Assembly (NCBI GenBank): GCA_964428795.1
Contig: CAYRZL010000070.1
Location: 1-13,537 of the forward strand
DNA length: 13,537 nucleotides
Direction: 5' to 3'
From: CAYRZL01 sp964428795
GTDB lineage: Bacteria; Bacillota; Clostridia; Lachnospirales; Lachnospiraceae
Made by a program: the position numbers and the translations under genes. Position 1 is the first letter of the stretch; each line of letters opens with the position of its first letter. Positions 1-6,935 of this stretch are shown here, one piece after another. A model generated the notes under the pieces. It was not told the origin of the DNA and made no database searches. It saw only the letters and a list, made by a program, of their open reading frames with translations.

Positions 1-1
1 T

Positions 2-793
2 AAAAACTCCCTGATCCAGAAACTGATGGTATGCATTGATACTGTCCAGATCTCTCTTTTTACACGCACCTCAAAAAAACTACAGATGACCGATGCGGGA
101 AATACCATGAGGAATCATGCCCTGCAGATTTTTTCTTCCTTTGATGAAATGGAGCAGCAGCTTAAAATTCAGCAGGGACTGCATGTTCTGCGGGTCGGCG
201 CCAACGTATCCGTAGGTGTCACCATGATCCAGAAATGGATCTTACAGTTTCAGCAGTCTCATCCGAATGTCAAGGTGGAAGTCTGTGTCAATAACTCAAA
301 AACAATACGGGAAAGACTGGATAACAATGAACTGGATTTTGCCATGGTAGAAGAATTTCCGCAAATGGAAAATTACATTGTACTGCCCTTTTATGATGAC
401 CGGAATGTCATTGTCGCATGGCCGGAACATCCCATGCTCCAAAAAGAAAATCTCTGCATGAAAGACCTTGAAAACGAAGACTTTTTGCTGAGAGAATCCG
501 GCAGCGGCGTGCGAAATCTTTTTGATGCCAATATGTACGCTAAAGGTCTGACCGTACATCCCACATGGGAAAGCTACACTTCGGATGCATTGCTGGAGGC
601 AGTCAAGGCTCATCTTGGAATTGCTGTCCTTCCGGAGCGTATTGTTCGCAGCCACATAAAAGCCGGGACACTGGCAGAATTAAAAGTCTGTGATCTGGAT
701 TTAAGCAGAAAGCTCATTGTCATCTACCACAAGGGAAAGCACTTGTCTGCACAAGCCAATGATTTTATTCAGATAGCTGTTTCTTCTTCCTAA
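2..793 (+). CDS. LysR-family transcriptional regulator, 5' end cut by window edge
   Basis: The reading frame is open from base 2, so the true start lies left of the window; the ATG at 26 is internal. About 264 residues are visible against roughly 295-300 for the family, so only about 30-35 N-terminal residues are missing. The visible start is the end of the winged-helix domain (SLFTRTSKKLQMTDAG, the typical end of a LysR HTH), then a linker helix, then a periplasmic-binding-protein-like effector domain with LRVGAN, a LRESGSGVR ligand-loop motif and GIAVLPE near the C-terminus, resembling the CysL/CysB-like branch. The conserved LED of the recognition-helix end reads C-I-D here. It is cytoplasmic and DNA-binding; its ligand cannot be read from sequence. 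It converges on the molbindin gene. A link to molybdate or sulfur control is only a guess from position. Confidence 0.9.
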   Translation, partial: KNSLIQKLMVCIDTVQISLFTRTSKKLQMTDAGNTMRNHALQIFSSFDEMEQQLKIQQGLHVLRVGANVSVGVTMIQKWILQFQQSHPNVKVEVCVNNSKTIRERLDNNELDFAMVEEFPQMENYIVLPFYDDRNVIVAWPEHPMLQKENLCMKDLENEDFLLRESGSGVRNLFDANMYAKGLTVHPTWESYTSDALLEAVKAHLGIAVLPERIVRSHIKAGTLAELKVCDLDLSRKLIVIYHKGKHLSAQANDFIQIAVSSS

Positions 794-795
794 AA

Positions 796-831
796 AAGGT
801 ATCCATCGGTTATCATACCAATGGATACCTT
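796..831 (-). terminator. Shared rho-independent terminator (bidirectional)
   Basis: An 11-bp perfect stem (AAGGTATCCAT at 796-806 with ATGGATACCTT at 821-831) is extended inside by GGT/ACC around a TATCAT loop. On the minus strand it is followed by six Ts (complement of 792-797), which is ideal for ending the molbindin transcript. On the plus strand it lies 3 bases after the LysR stop and is followed by an AT-rich tail, so it probably serves both convergent genes. Confidence 0.85.
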
Positions 832-870
832 ATATATTACTCTTCCTGTGCTACTACGAAAAAGCACGTC

Positions 871-1281
871 TTAAGCCATCATCATTACGGATGTTGATTT
901 TACAATAGCTGAAGCCTCTTTTCCAACTTCCAGACCAAGCTCCTTGATGGATGCCATAGAAATTGTTGCAGAAATTTTCACACCATCTACGTCAATGATC
1001 ACGATTCCGTTTACTGCGCCCTCATTGATGTTAGAAACGTTTCCCTTCCAGATATTTCTTGCACTGATCTTACCGATCTCGCCTACACCTACCATAACCT
1101 CAGTTGCTTTCACAATAGCAGTTGCCTCTTTTCCTTCTGCCAGACCAAGCTCTTTGATAGCTGCCATGGAAATCGTGGAGGATACCACATTGTTTCCAAA
1201 TTTCAGGTTTACAATTCCGTTTACTGCTCCTTCTGTTACTTTTGTTACGGTTCCTTTAATCTGATTTCTTGCACTGATCAT
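871..1281 (-). CDS. Molbindin: tandem Mop (molybdenum-pterin/molybdate-binding) domains
   Basis: A 136-residue soluble protein made of two copies of the Mop/TOBE-like domain, about residues 2-65 and 71-134. Each begins I-S-A-R-N, continues with an EGAVNGIV strand and an IS(T/M)A..IKELGL segment, and ends in A-I-V-K-(A/S)-T. This is the di-domain molbindin arrangement (ModG-like). The family oligomerises and binds molybdate or tungstate oxyanions for storage or homeostasis in the cytoplasm. The ATG at 1281 has AAGGAG about 9 nt upstream. No modABC genes are visible in the window. The repeats have diverged, so an old duplication is likely. The gene has its own promoter and a long leader containing dyads (listed separately). 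Family assignment is firm; the exact oxyanion is not visible. Confidence 0.93.
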   Translation of the reverse strand: MISARNQIKGTVTKVTEGAVNGIVNLKFGNNVVSSTISMAAIKELGLAEGKEATAIVKATEVMVGVGEIGKISARNIWKGNVSNINEGAVNGIVIIDVDGVKISATISMASIKELGLEVGKEASAIVKSTSVMMMA

Positions 1282-1318
1282 AGTTTCATTCTCCTTTTCA
1301 CATCTGTTATTTTACTGC

Positions 1319-1404
1319 GTATACATCTTTGCTTGCAGTATATCCCACTCACTTCTCTCATATACACTAAGTGTTCGTAGTATATCCTGTTTGCTTCGAT
1401 GTAT
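1319..1404 (-). promoter_or_regulatory. Dyad-rich leader of the molbindin gene (possible operator pair or structured RNA)
   Basis: Two similar elements, 1320-1345 and 1361-1387, each start TATACA and end AGTATATCC (plus strand) around an 11- or 12-base centre. ATATAC...GTATAT is itself an inverted repeat. In the transcript, the 5' segment AUACAUC (about 1404-1398) can pair with GAUGUAU (about 1326-1320) and enclose an internal AUAUAC/GUAUAU hairpin. The block could therefore be a pair of protein-binding dyads just downstream of the start site, or a folded leader. I do not recognise a known riboswitch consensus in it. Confidence 0.4.
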
Positions 1405-1406
1405 GC

Positions 1407-1435
1407 ATTATATAAAACAATGAAGGAAAAGTAAA
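1407..1435 (-). promoter_or_regulatory. Promoter of the molbindin gene
   Basis: On the minus strand, TTTACT (1435-1430) is separated by 17 bp from a perfect TATAAT (1412-1407). Transcription would start near 1400, giving a leader of about 118 nt before the molbindin ATG. No T-run hairpin is visible between the ATP-grasp stop at 1466 and this promoter, so some read-through from upstream is possible. Confidence 0.6.
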
Positions 1436-1465
1436 ATTATCATTTTTTATCAGATGCATAAGCAT

Positions 1466-2668
1466 TTACTTATCTGTCTTTTTCAACTCCAGAAGCTCTT
1501 TATAGAACACGTCCATTTCCTCTTTTGTATCAAAGGTCGCCATATAAATCCGGTTACCCATAGCCGCAGACAGGGCATCCGGCAGGCGATCCGCCATCTT
1601 GATGGAAGCTCCGTATTTCTCCATGATATCTTCATGAGACATCTCATATACCTTATAATCACGCAGACCGATAAAGGCACTGTAATGATGTGCTCCCACC
1701 TCTTTTTCCGAATGGCCAAAGGCGATCATATCCGCCCAGATCTTATATACGTCTGTCTCTCTTGAGAAATTGATCATATCCGGTGTAAAACCGCCGCAGG
1801 GACGCATATTTACTTCCAATGCAACCACGTCGCCTTTTTTTCCGATGTGCTGATCAGACAGCAGACGGAAAAACTCAAAATGCACGAAACGGTTTTTTAC
1901 ACCGAATGCCTTTGCAGTGGCACGTCCTTTCTCCCGCACGTCATCTGCCAGATCCTTTACAATATAGAAAATAGCGTCATCGCCCTCATTTACACTGTCC
2001 ATGATAGAGATAGGGGTTACGTTGCCAACCTCGAAGATCGGCTCTCCCCTGGAATTGAAAATGGCATCATAGGAATTGATCTCCGCATCGATAAACTCCT
2101 CCATGATATAGGATACGCCCTCTTCTTTCTCCTCTAAAAATGCTTTCAGCTCATCCTCCGTTTTTAACTTGTATGTATGAGAAGCGCCCACACCGTTGTC
2201 CGGTTTTACAATAACCGGATAACCAACCTCTGAAATGAATTTCTGACAGCCCTTCAGATTATCCACAATATGATAGCGGGCTACCGGAACACCTGCCTTG
2301 GTATAGTAGGTTTTCATTTTTGATTTGTATTTGATCCGGGGCAGATCTTTCTCCTGGAAACCAGATTTTATATTGAAGTCTGTACGCAGCTTTGCATCAT
2401 TTTCCAGCCAGTACTCATTGTTGGATTCGATCCAGTCAATGCGGCCATATTTGAATGCAAAGAATGCAACCGCGCGATACATTTCATCATAATCTTCCAT
2501 GCTGTCTACCTTATAGTATTCGGTAAGACAATTTTTTAGCTCCGGTGTCAGCTCATCATAGAACGCATCACCGATACCCAGCACGTTCATCCCATTGTTC
2601 TTTAATTCCTGACAAAATTTCCAGTAGTTTGTCGGGAAATTCGGAGAAATAAAAATAATATTCTTCAT
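1466..2668 (-). CDS. ATP-grasp domain ligase (carbamoyl-phosphate synthase-like fold)
   Basis: A 400-residue soluble protein. An N-terminal pre-ATP-grasp region begins MKNIIFISPNFP. The ATP-grasp core includes YPVIVKPDNGVGAS (about 150-163; ATP-binding lysine about K155), the hinge segment YIMEEFIDAE (about 187-196) and the metal/phosphate site with a glutamate near 264 and E285-V-N287-M-R-P. The family couples ATP hydrolysis to an acyl-phosphate intermediate and then C-N, or sometimes C-S, bond formation. Substrate-side residues do not reveal the acid or amine. The ATG at 2668 has AAGGAA 6 nt upstream. It is the last gene behind the two esterases, 56 bp after the second, which suggests one small-molecule pathway. 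A perfect TATAAT (2697-2692) without a good -35 box may give it extra transcription. Similar proteins are often annotated only as ATP-grasp domain-containing protein. Confidence 0.9.
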   Translation of the reverse strand: MKNIIFISPNFPTNYWKFCQELKNNGMNVLGIGDAFYDELTPELKNCLTEYYKVDSMEDYDEMYRAVAFFAFKYGRIDWIESNNEYWLENDAKLRTDFNIKSGFQEKDLPRIKYKSKMKTYYTKAGVPVARYHIVDNLKGCQKFISEVGYPVIVKPDNGVGASHTYKLKTEDELKAFLEEKEEGVSYIMEEFIDAEINSYDAIFNSRGEPIFEVGNVTPISIMDSVNEGDDAIFYIVKDLADDVREKGRATAKAFGVKNRFVHFEFFRLLSDQHIGKKGDVVALEVNMRPCGGFTPDMINFSRETDVYKIWADMIAFGHSEKEVGAHHYSAFIGLRDYKVYEMSHEDIMEKYGASIKMADRLPDALSAAMGNRIYMATFDTKEEMDVFYKELLELKKTDK

Positions 2669-2699
2669 AGCTCATTCCTTCTTTCGCATAATTATATAT

Positions 2700-2715
2700 A
2701 CACCTGAGCAGGTGT
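2700..2715 (+). terminator. Hairpin with T-tract facing rightward, between esterase and ATP-grasp genes
   Basis: ACACCT-GAGC-AGGTGT forms a compact stem followed on the plus strand by TTTTATTTTTT (2716-2726). That is terminator form in the direction opposite to both flanking genes. On the minus strand the stem is preceded by the A-tract and followed by ATATATAAT, so it would be a weak terminator there. It could stop antisense transcription or trim the 3' end of the esterase message. Confidence 0.45.
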
Positions 2716-2724
2716 TTTTATTTT

Positions 2725-3480
2725 TTACTCATCCAGCAGATAGGGCAGGAAATATACCACCTGTTTATACCACCAGTCCCAATCATGAGCACAGTCATAT
2801 CCCCAGAAGTCTACCCATGTATGGATACCCTTTCGCAGCAGCACATCCTGCATCCGATGAGTGGAATCGGGAATCTCCCATGGTCCCTGACCGACACAGA
2901 GCACGGATTTCTGACTGTTGTACAGCTCCATATACGGATGATCCTCAGCCATATTTTCCAGGAAGAAAAGCGGAGTATTATCATAGACCAGATCATTCAC
3001 AAAGTCTCCAAATCCGTACTCCGGTACATACATCCCGCTCAATGCCATGAGGCGGTCAAACAGATCCGGTCTGCGGTAATACAGATTTGCCGCATGGGTG
3101 GCGCCCAGACTGCATCCAAACACCAGCACGCCTTCTCTTCCAAACGTACCGTTACGCTCCGCTGCCATATCCTGCATAAATGGCACCATCTCCTGACAAA
3201 TATACTGGATCCACTGTTCATAACGCCAGATTCTCCAGCCCGGATCATTATCTTTATCAGACCAGGTTTCCTTATCCAGCGTATCAATGGAAAATACCAT
3301 TACCTTACCCGCATCAATCCATGGCCGCCATACATTCAGCATATCAAAATTTTCAAAATCAAAAAATCGTCCATCCTGACAGGGAATAAACAATACCGGT
3401 TTCCCGGCATGTCCCCATACCTTACACTCCATCTCCCTGCCCAATATCGGACTGTAATCTTTAAAATACTGCATTTCCAT
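2725..3480 (-). CDS. Alpha/beta-hydrolase esterase (COG4947-like)
   Basis: With the start at 3480 the protein has 251 residues. The nucleophile elbow is G122-C-S124-L-G126, and a likely catalytic histidine is H232 in CAHDWDWW. The N-terminal strand PVLFIPCQDG and the aromatic-rich segment WRIWRYEQW match the PF00756-like putative esterase group. No signal peptide is seen, so it is probably cytoplasmic. Start choice: an in-frame ATG exists at 3501, but it has no ribosome site, whereas GGAGAG at 3493-3488 sits 7 nt before the ATG at 3480. It follows the other esterase by about 40 bp and precedes the ATP-grasp gene. The substrate is unknown. The two esterases share a fold but little obvious sequence, so they are unlikely to be recent duplicates. 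Confidence 0.85.
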   Translation of the reverse strand: MEMQYFKDYSPILGREMECKVWGHAGKPVLFIPCQDGRFFDFENFDMLNVWRPWIDAGKVMVFSIDTLDKETWSDKDNDPGWRIWRYEQWIQYICQEMVPFMQDMAAERNGTFGREGVLVFGCSLGATHAANLYYRRPDLFDRLMALSGMYVPEYGFGDFVNDLVYDNTPLFFLENMAEDHPYMELYNSQKSVLCVGQGPWEIPDSTHRMQDVLLRKGIHTWVDFWGYDCAHDWDWWYKQVVYFLPYLLDE

Positions 3481-3520
3481 TGTATCACTCTCCATCTTCA
3501 TCCGTCATTTTTGCCGGAAC

Positions 3521-4279
3521 TCAATACATCAGTGTAGCCATAAAAAACGGAATCTGCTGTTCCCAGCTCGCTTCCGTATGTGTGCCCCCCGGCACGACGC
3601 GGCTTGTGACCATCACACCTTTATCCATGAGCTTTGCTGTCATTTTCCCAAATTCTCCCCGCATCCGTTTCCGGTTATGCATCTCCACAGAACCATAATC
3701 CATGTACAGCACTGTATTTGGCTGCAGCCTTGCCCTTGTGATCATCAGGTCAATGTCATCATAAGCAGTCCACAAAGACGGGGATAAAGCCGCTGCCCGT
3801 CCAAACGTCCTGTTATATGCCATCAGCGCATACAGACTCATAAGTCCTCCCATGGAGCTGCCTGCAATCCATGTGGTATCTCTGCCGGGAAGGGTGCGGT
3901 AATGCTCATCCACCAATGGCTTGAACGTATGCACCATCCAATCCATCGTAATTTTACCCTTGCCGACGATTTTTCCGATCCTTTTTTCCTTAAAATCAAA
4001 GGGGGAATATTCTTTTAATCTGCCATGATCCGGACTGTGGTTACACTCCACTGCCGCAACAATCACTTCCGTCTGCGTAAAATCCAGATATTCCTTCATG
4101 CCCCAGCTTTTTCCATATGTGGCATCTTCATCAAAAAACACATTGTGTCCGTCAAACATATAAAGAACCGGATATCTTTTTTCCGGATCTTCGTCATAGC
4201 CATCCGGCAGATAAATATACGCTCTGCGCGTCTCCTCTCCCGTCAGCTCCGGTATGGTAATATCAAACTTCGTTACCAT
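3521..4279 (-). CDS. Alpha/beta-hydrolase esterase (PF00756, BesA/IroE-like)
   Basis: A 252-residue soluble hydrolase. It begins with a beta-rich FDITIPELTGEETRRAYIYLP strand pair, followed by RYPVLYMFDGHN (oxyanion-side strand), the nucleophile elbow G140-S-S142-M-G144-G, a probable acid in the LYMDYGSVE strand (about D194) and the histidine in GGTHTEASWE (H234). The PF00756 family includes siderophore esterases, feruloyl and acetylxylan esterases and S-formylglutathione hydrolase. The overall shape is closest to BesA/IroE-type proteins, but no siderophore genes are visible here. The ATG at 4279 has a strong GGAGGAG site. It is the first gene of the esterase, esterase, ATP-grasp transcription unit and has its own promoter with an overlapping palindrome. 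Absence of a signal peptide points to an intracellular substrate. Confidence 0.88.
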   Translation of the reverse strand: MVTKFDITIPELTGEETRRAYIYLPDGYDEDPEKRYPVLYMFDGHNVFFDEDATYGKSWGMKEYLDFTQTEVIVAAVECNHSPDHGRLKEYSPFDFKEKRIGKIVGKGKITMDWMVHTFKPLVDEHYRTLPGRDTTWIAGSSMGGLMSLYALMAYNRTFGRAAALSPSLWTAYDDIDLMITRARLQPNTVLYMDYGSVEMHNRKRMRGEFGKMTAKLMDKGVMVTSRVVPGGTHTEASWEQQIPFFMATLMY

Positions 4280-4306
4280 AAAACTCCTCCATTAACTACA
4301 CTCTTA

Positions 4307-4343
4307 AGAATATACTATTTCTTTATCGCTGTAAAGCGTTACA
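4307..4343 (-). promoter_or_regulatory. Promoter with LacI/cre-type palindrome over the -35 box (esterase operon)
   Basis: On the minus strand, TTTACA (4335-4330) and TATTCT (4312-4307) are 17 bp apart, with a start near 4300. The -35 box lies inside a perfect palindrome, TGTAAAGCGTTACA (4330-4343), which has the form of a LacI/GalR-family operator. Against the CcpA cre consensus TGWAANCGNTNWCA only the central CG is inverted to GC. Binding there would block the promoter, so repression relieved by a ligand or sugar is likely. The regulator itself is not in the window. Confidence 0.55.
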
Positions 4344-4356
4344 CCATCGAATTATT

Positions 4357-4845
4357 CTATAAAAAACACAGCAATCCACAGCCAATCCCGATCAAAGCCC
4401 CTGCAATCACATCACGCGGGAAGTGCACGCCTCCAAGCACCCGCATAAAAGCCAGCAAGACTCCCACCACCAACAAAATAATGCCTCCCGGCAGCCACAC
4501 CGAGCAGAGCGTGACCGCAATCACAAACACAGAAAATACATGTCTGCTTGGAAAGGATTTTCCTGTCGTGTCTTTTTTGATCAAAGGCTCTATGTCCAGC
4601 ACTTCATAGGGACGTTTTGCATTGACCGCTTTTCGAAAAACAGTCACCGCGGCAAAGCTGATAGCAGGAACCAGCACAATCTGAGGAAATCCAGAATACC
4701 TCGTGACTGCCCCGACGACCAGAAGCACAATATACGCCGCATACACAATGGCTGTCAATATTTTATTTACATTTTCAATGGCGGACAGCCTTCTTCCTTC
4801 CCTGCGAAACGGTTCCATCATCTTTTCATAGGTCTGTTTTGTCAT
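4357..4845 (-). CDS. PAP2-family membrane phosphatase
   Basis: A 162-residue integral membrane protein with hydrophobic segments at about 28-48, 53-70, 103-118, 120-134 and 146-162. The three phosphatase motifs are present: R71-x6-R78-P79 (usually K at the first position), P99-S-R-H102, and R135-x5-H141-x3-D145. The family removes phosphate from lipid phosphates or undecaprenyl pyrophosphate on the outer side of the membrane. Its ATG overlaps the stop of the GH42 gene as ATGA (4845-4842), so translation is probably coupled. Length is on the short side but normal for compact bacterial PAP2 proteins. Whether the substrate is undecaprenyl pyrophosphate or phosphatidic acid cannot be read here. 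Confidence 0.92.
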   Translation of the reverse strand: MTKQTYEKMMEPFRREGRRLSAIENVNKILTAIVYAAYIVLLVVGAVTRYSGFPQIVLVPAISFAAVTVFRKAVNAKRPYEVLDIEPLIKKDTTGKSFPSRHVFSVFVIAVTLCSVWLPGGIILLVVGVLLAFMRVLGGVHFPRDVIAGALIGIGCGLLCFL

Positions 4846-6911
4846 ACGGATTTCTCTTTTCCTGCTTCATGTATATGTGTCAGAACCACATGGTTTTCCA
4901 GAATAATGCAGGCGCTCCAGGGCCGGAGCGTAATTTTCTCTCCGCCTGAAATTGCAATATCAGCCACGCCCGGTCCGTCCATGATTATAGTCCCTGCTGT
5001 TCCCACATAATCCGCCCTCTGAACTTCCGGTGTATAATTCAGATAAAACCACAGCTTTTTTCCTTCGTGATTGATGCCTTTTCGCACGATAATCGGAAAG
5101 GAAAGAGCATTGACCGGCTCCCATAATCCCGCATCCTGCAGTGCATCCCGCAGCAATTCGGAAATTGTTGCCTCATCCGTCATACAGCCGATATACTCCG
5201 CGGTTCCTTTTCCGTAAGTATTCCGTGTTACTGCAGCATATCCGCCCCAGTTATAATGATCATAGCCTGCCAGCACCTGTGCGGTAGTCGGTTTTAACAG
5301 CTCCATAAATACCTGCACCTCGGCATTTTTATATTCTTTCAGTCCTACGTTTTTCGGGAAAGTAAACTGATTGTAGCTCATGCCAAACACTTCCGTCAAA
5401 GCATGAGGCTGGCTGTCGCAGAACACCTTTAAATTTTCATCGGTATATCCGCTCTTGCAGGTAAAGATCAGATATCCGCCGTCTGCCACATACTGCTTCA
5501 GTGCCAAAAGCGTCCGCTCCGGAGCGGAATACAATGCCGGAACAATCACCATTTTATAGTCGGATAAGCGACTATGTTCCGGTGAGATAATATCACATTC
5601 TGCATTCATTTTATATAGAGCGTCATAAATCCACCGGAATACATCGTTGTATCGGTTCTTTGCCGACGTATCCTGGGCGCCATCCACCGGAAACCATTCC
5701 AATGCGGAATAGGACTCGTGGCTTACCATAATGGCAATCTTATTTTCTTTTCGCATCTCATGAAGCACCGGGCTGAGGGCAGCAAAATCCCGTCCAAGCG
5801 TCTTTGCCTCATTGTATGTATCATTTTCCTCAAAGTCCTGCGCCAGCAGTCCCCGCCAATAGGTCTCGATGGCATTGTGCAGGGAACCCCAGTGCCAGTA
5901 CATCACGCCGCCCGCTCCGCTTGCCAGATGGGAAAACGCCTGTAAGCGCAGCTGGTTTTTATAAGGCGTCCACCCCGGAAATCCCTGGGCCGCAGTCTCA
6001 AGGATCAGATAATTATTCTGTTTCAGGGAACGGCAGATATCCCCGCCAAATCCGATCTCAATTCCGGTCAGCTCATCCTGGGTTCTGTGATAGATATCAC
6101 ATCCTGCCATCGTCAGACACTGGTCTGCCACATGAAAATGGTTGCACTGGGGCTGAATGCCATAGGAAAATCCACGCCACTCATAATCCAGATTGTGGGT
6201 AATAAACTGATCCTCCCGCTTGTACTCTTTGATAATCTCAGCCTGCCAGTGTAAAAATTCCGTCACCAGACTGCGCTGGAACTCTGCAAACACCGTCCCA
6301 ACACTTCCGTTGATCGTGCCTCTTGTGTCCGGAAAATCCTCCCAGCAGCCCACCCGGTTGCTCCAGTAATCCAGTCCGAACGCCTGATTCACAGCCTCCA
6401 GATCACCGTGAAACCGCTCTTTTAAATACTCCACAAAAGCATTCTGCACATTTGCTCCGGCTGTATCATAATGCTTTGTCTCATTATCTATCTGAAAACC
6501 GATGACACATTTTCGGTGCGCAGTCACTTCCATCAGCCTGCGGATGATGCGCTCACCGTATTTGCGATAAGTCGGATTTGTAATATCCATGATCTGACGT
6601 GCTCCATACAGTGCGCGCCCCTTCACATCCGTGCGCATCACATCCGGATCTTTTTTTACCAGCCATGCAGGCACCGCATAAGTGGGCGTACCCACGATCA
6701 CGGAGATACCGGCCTCCTCCATGGCATCCAGCACGGTCTCCACCGCAGAAAAATCAAACTGTCCTTCCAGCGGCTCATAGGTCGCCCATGTGGATTCTGC
6801 AATGCGCACCACATTGATGCCCGCCGCCTTCATCATCTCAATATCTTTCTCCAAACGTTTATAGGGCATATATTCATAATAATATGCTGCCCCGAAAAGT
6901 AATTGTTTCAT
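4842..6911 (-). CDS. GH42 beta-galactosidase
   Basis: A 689-residue enzyme of glycoside hydrolase family 42, normal length for the family. The TIM barrel begins MKQLLFGAAYYYEYMP. The acid/base glutamate is E144 in GFQIDNE and the nucleophile is E305 in YLILETAAQGFPGW. A central glutamine-amidotransferase-like trimerisation domain (about 385-600, with KIAIMVSHESY and GGYLIFT) is followed by a C-terminal beta domain. There is no signal peptide, so it is cytoplasmic and acts on imported beta-galactosides or arabinosides. The cysteine cluster that binds zinc in some GH42 enzymes is not evident. The ATG at 6911 has AAGGGGA 6 nt upstream. It starts 24 bp after the ATPase gene and overlaps the PAP2 gene by 4 bp. 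No sugar transporter gene is beside it, so its substrate must arrive through a system encoded elsewhere. Confidence 0.95.
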   Translation of the reverse strand: MKQLLFGAAYYYEYMPYKRLEKDIEMMKAAGINVVRIAESTWATYEPLEGQFDFSAVETVLDAMEEAGISVIVGTPTYAVPAWLVKKDPDVMRTDVKGRALYGARQIMDITNPTYRKYGERIIRRLMEVTAHRKCVIGFQIDNETKHYDTAGANVQNAFVEYLKERFHGDLEAVNQAFGLDYWSNRVGCWEDFPDTRGTINGSVGTVFAEFQRSLVTEFLHWQAEIIKEYKREDQFITHNLDYEWRGFSYGIQPQCNHFHVADQCLTMAGCDIYHRTQDELTGIEIGFGGDICRSLKQNNYLILETAAQGFPGWTPYKNQLRLQAFSHLASGAGGVMYWHWGSLHNAIETYWRGLLAQDFEENDTYNEAKTLGRDFAALSPVLHEMRKENKIAIMVSHESYSALEWFPVDGAQDTSAKNRYNDVFRWIYDALYKMNAECDIISPEHSRLSDYKMVIVPALYSAPERTLLALKQYVADGGYLIFTCKSGYTDENLKVFCDSQPHALTEVFGMSYNQFTFPKNVGLKEYKNAEVQVFMELLKPTTAQVLAGYDHYNWGGYAAVTRNTYGKGTAEYIGCMTDEATISELLRDALQDAGLWEPVNALSFPIIVRKGINHEGKKLWFYLNYTPEVQRADYVGTAGTIIMDGPGVADIAISGGEKITLRPWSACIILENHVVLTHIHEAGKEKSV

Positions 6912-6935
6912 ATGCTATCCCCTTTTTCTGTTTTG

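Noticed and set aside
1282..1465. Known molybdenum-cofactor riboswitch or classical ModE site in the molbindin leader
   Set aside because: I could not match the conserved core of either; only generic dyads and possible long-range pairing are visible.
2785..3537. 250-codon plus-strand frame opposite the second esterase
   Set aside because: It is antisense to a clear hydrolase gene, shows no domain character and is rich in His, Ile and Pro as expected for a complementary-strand shadow.
4330..4343. Standard CcpA cre site
   Set aside because: The central CG required by the consensus is GC here, so I list it only as a LacI-type palindrome.
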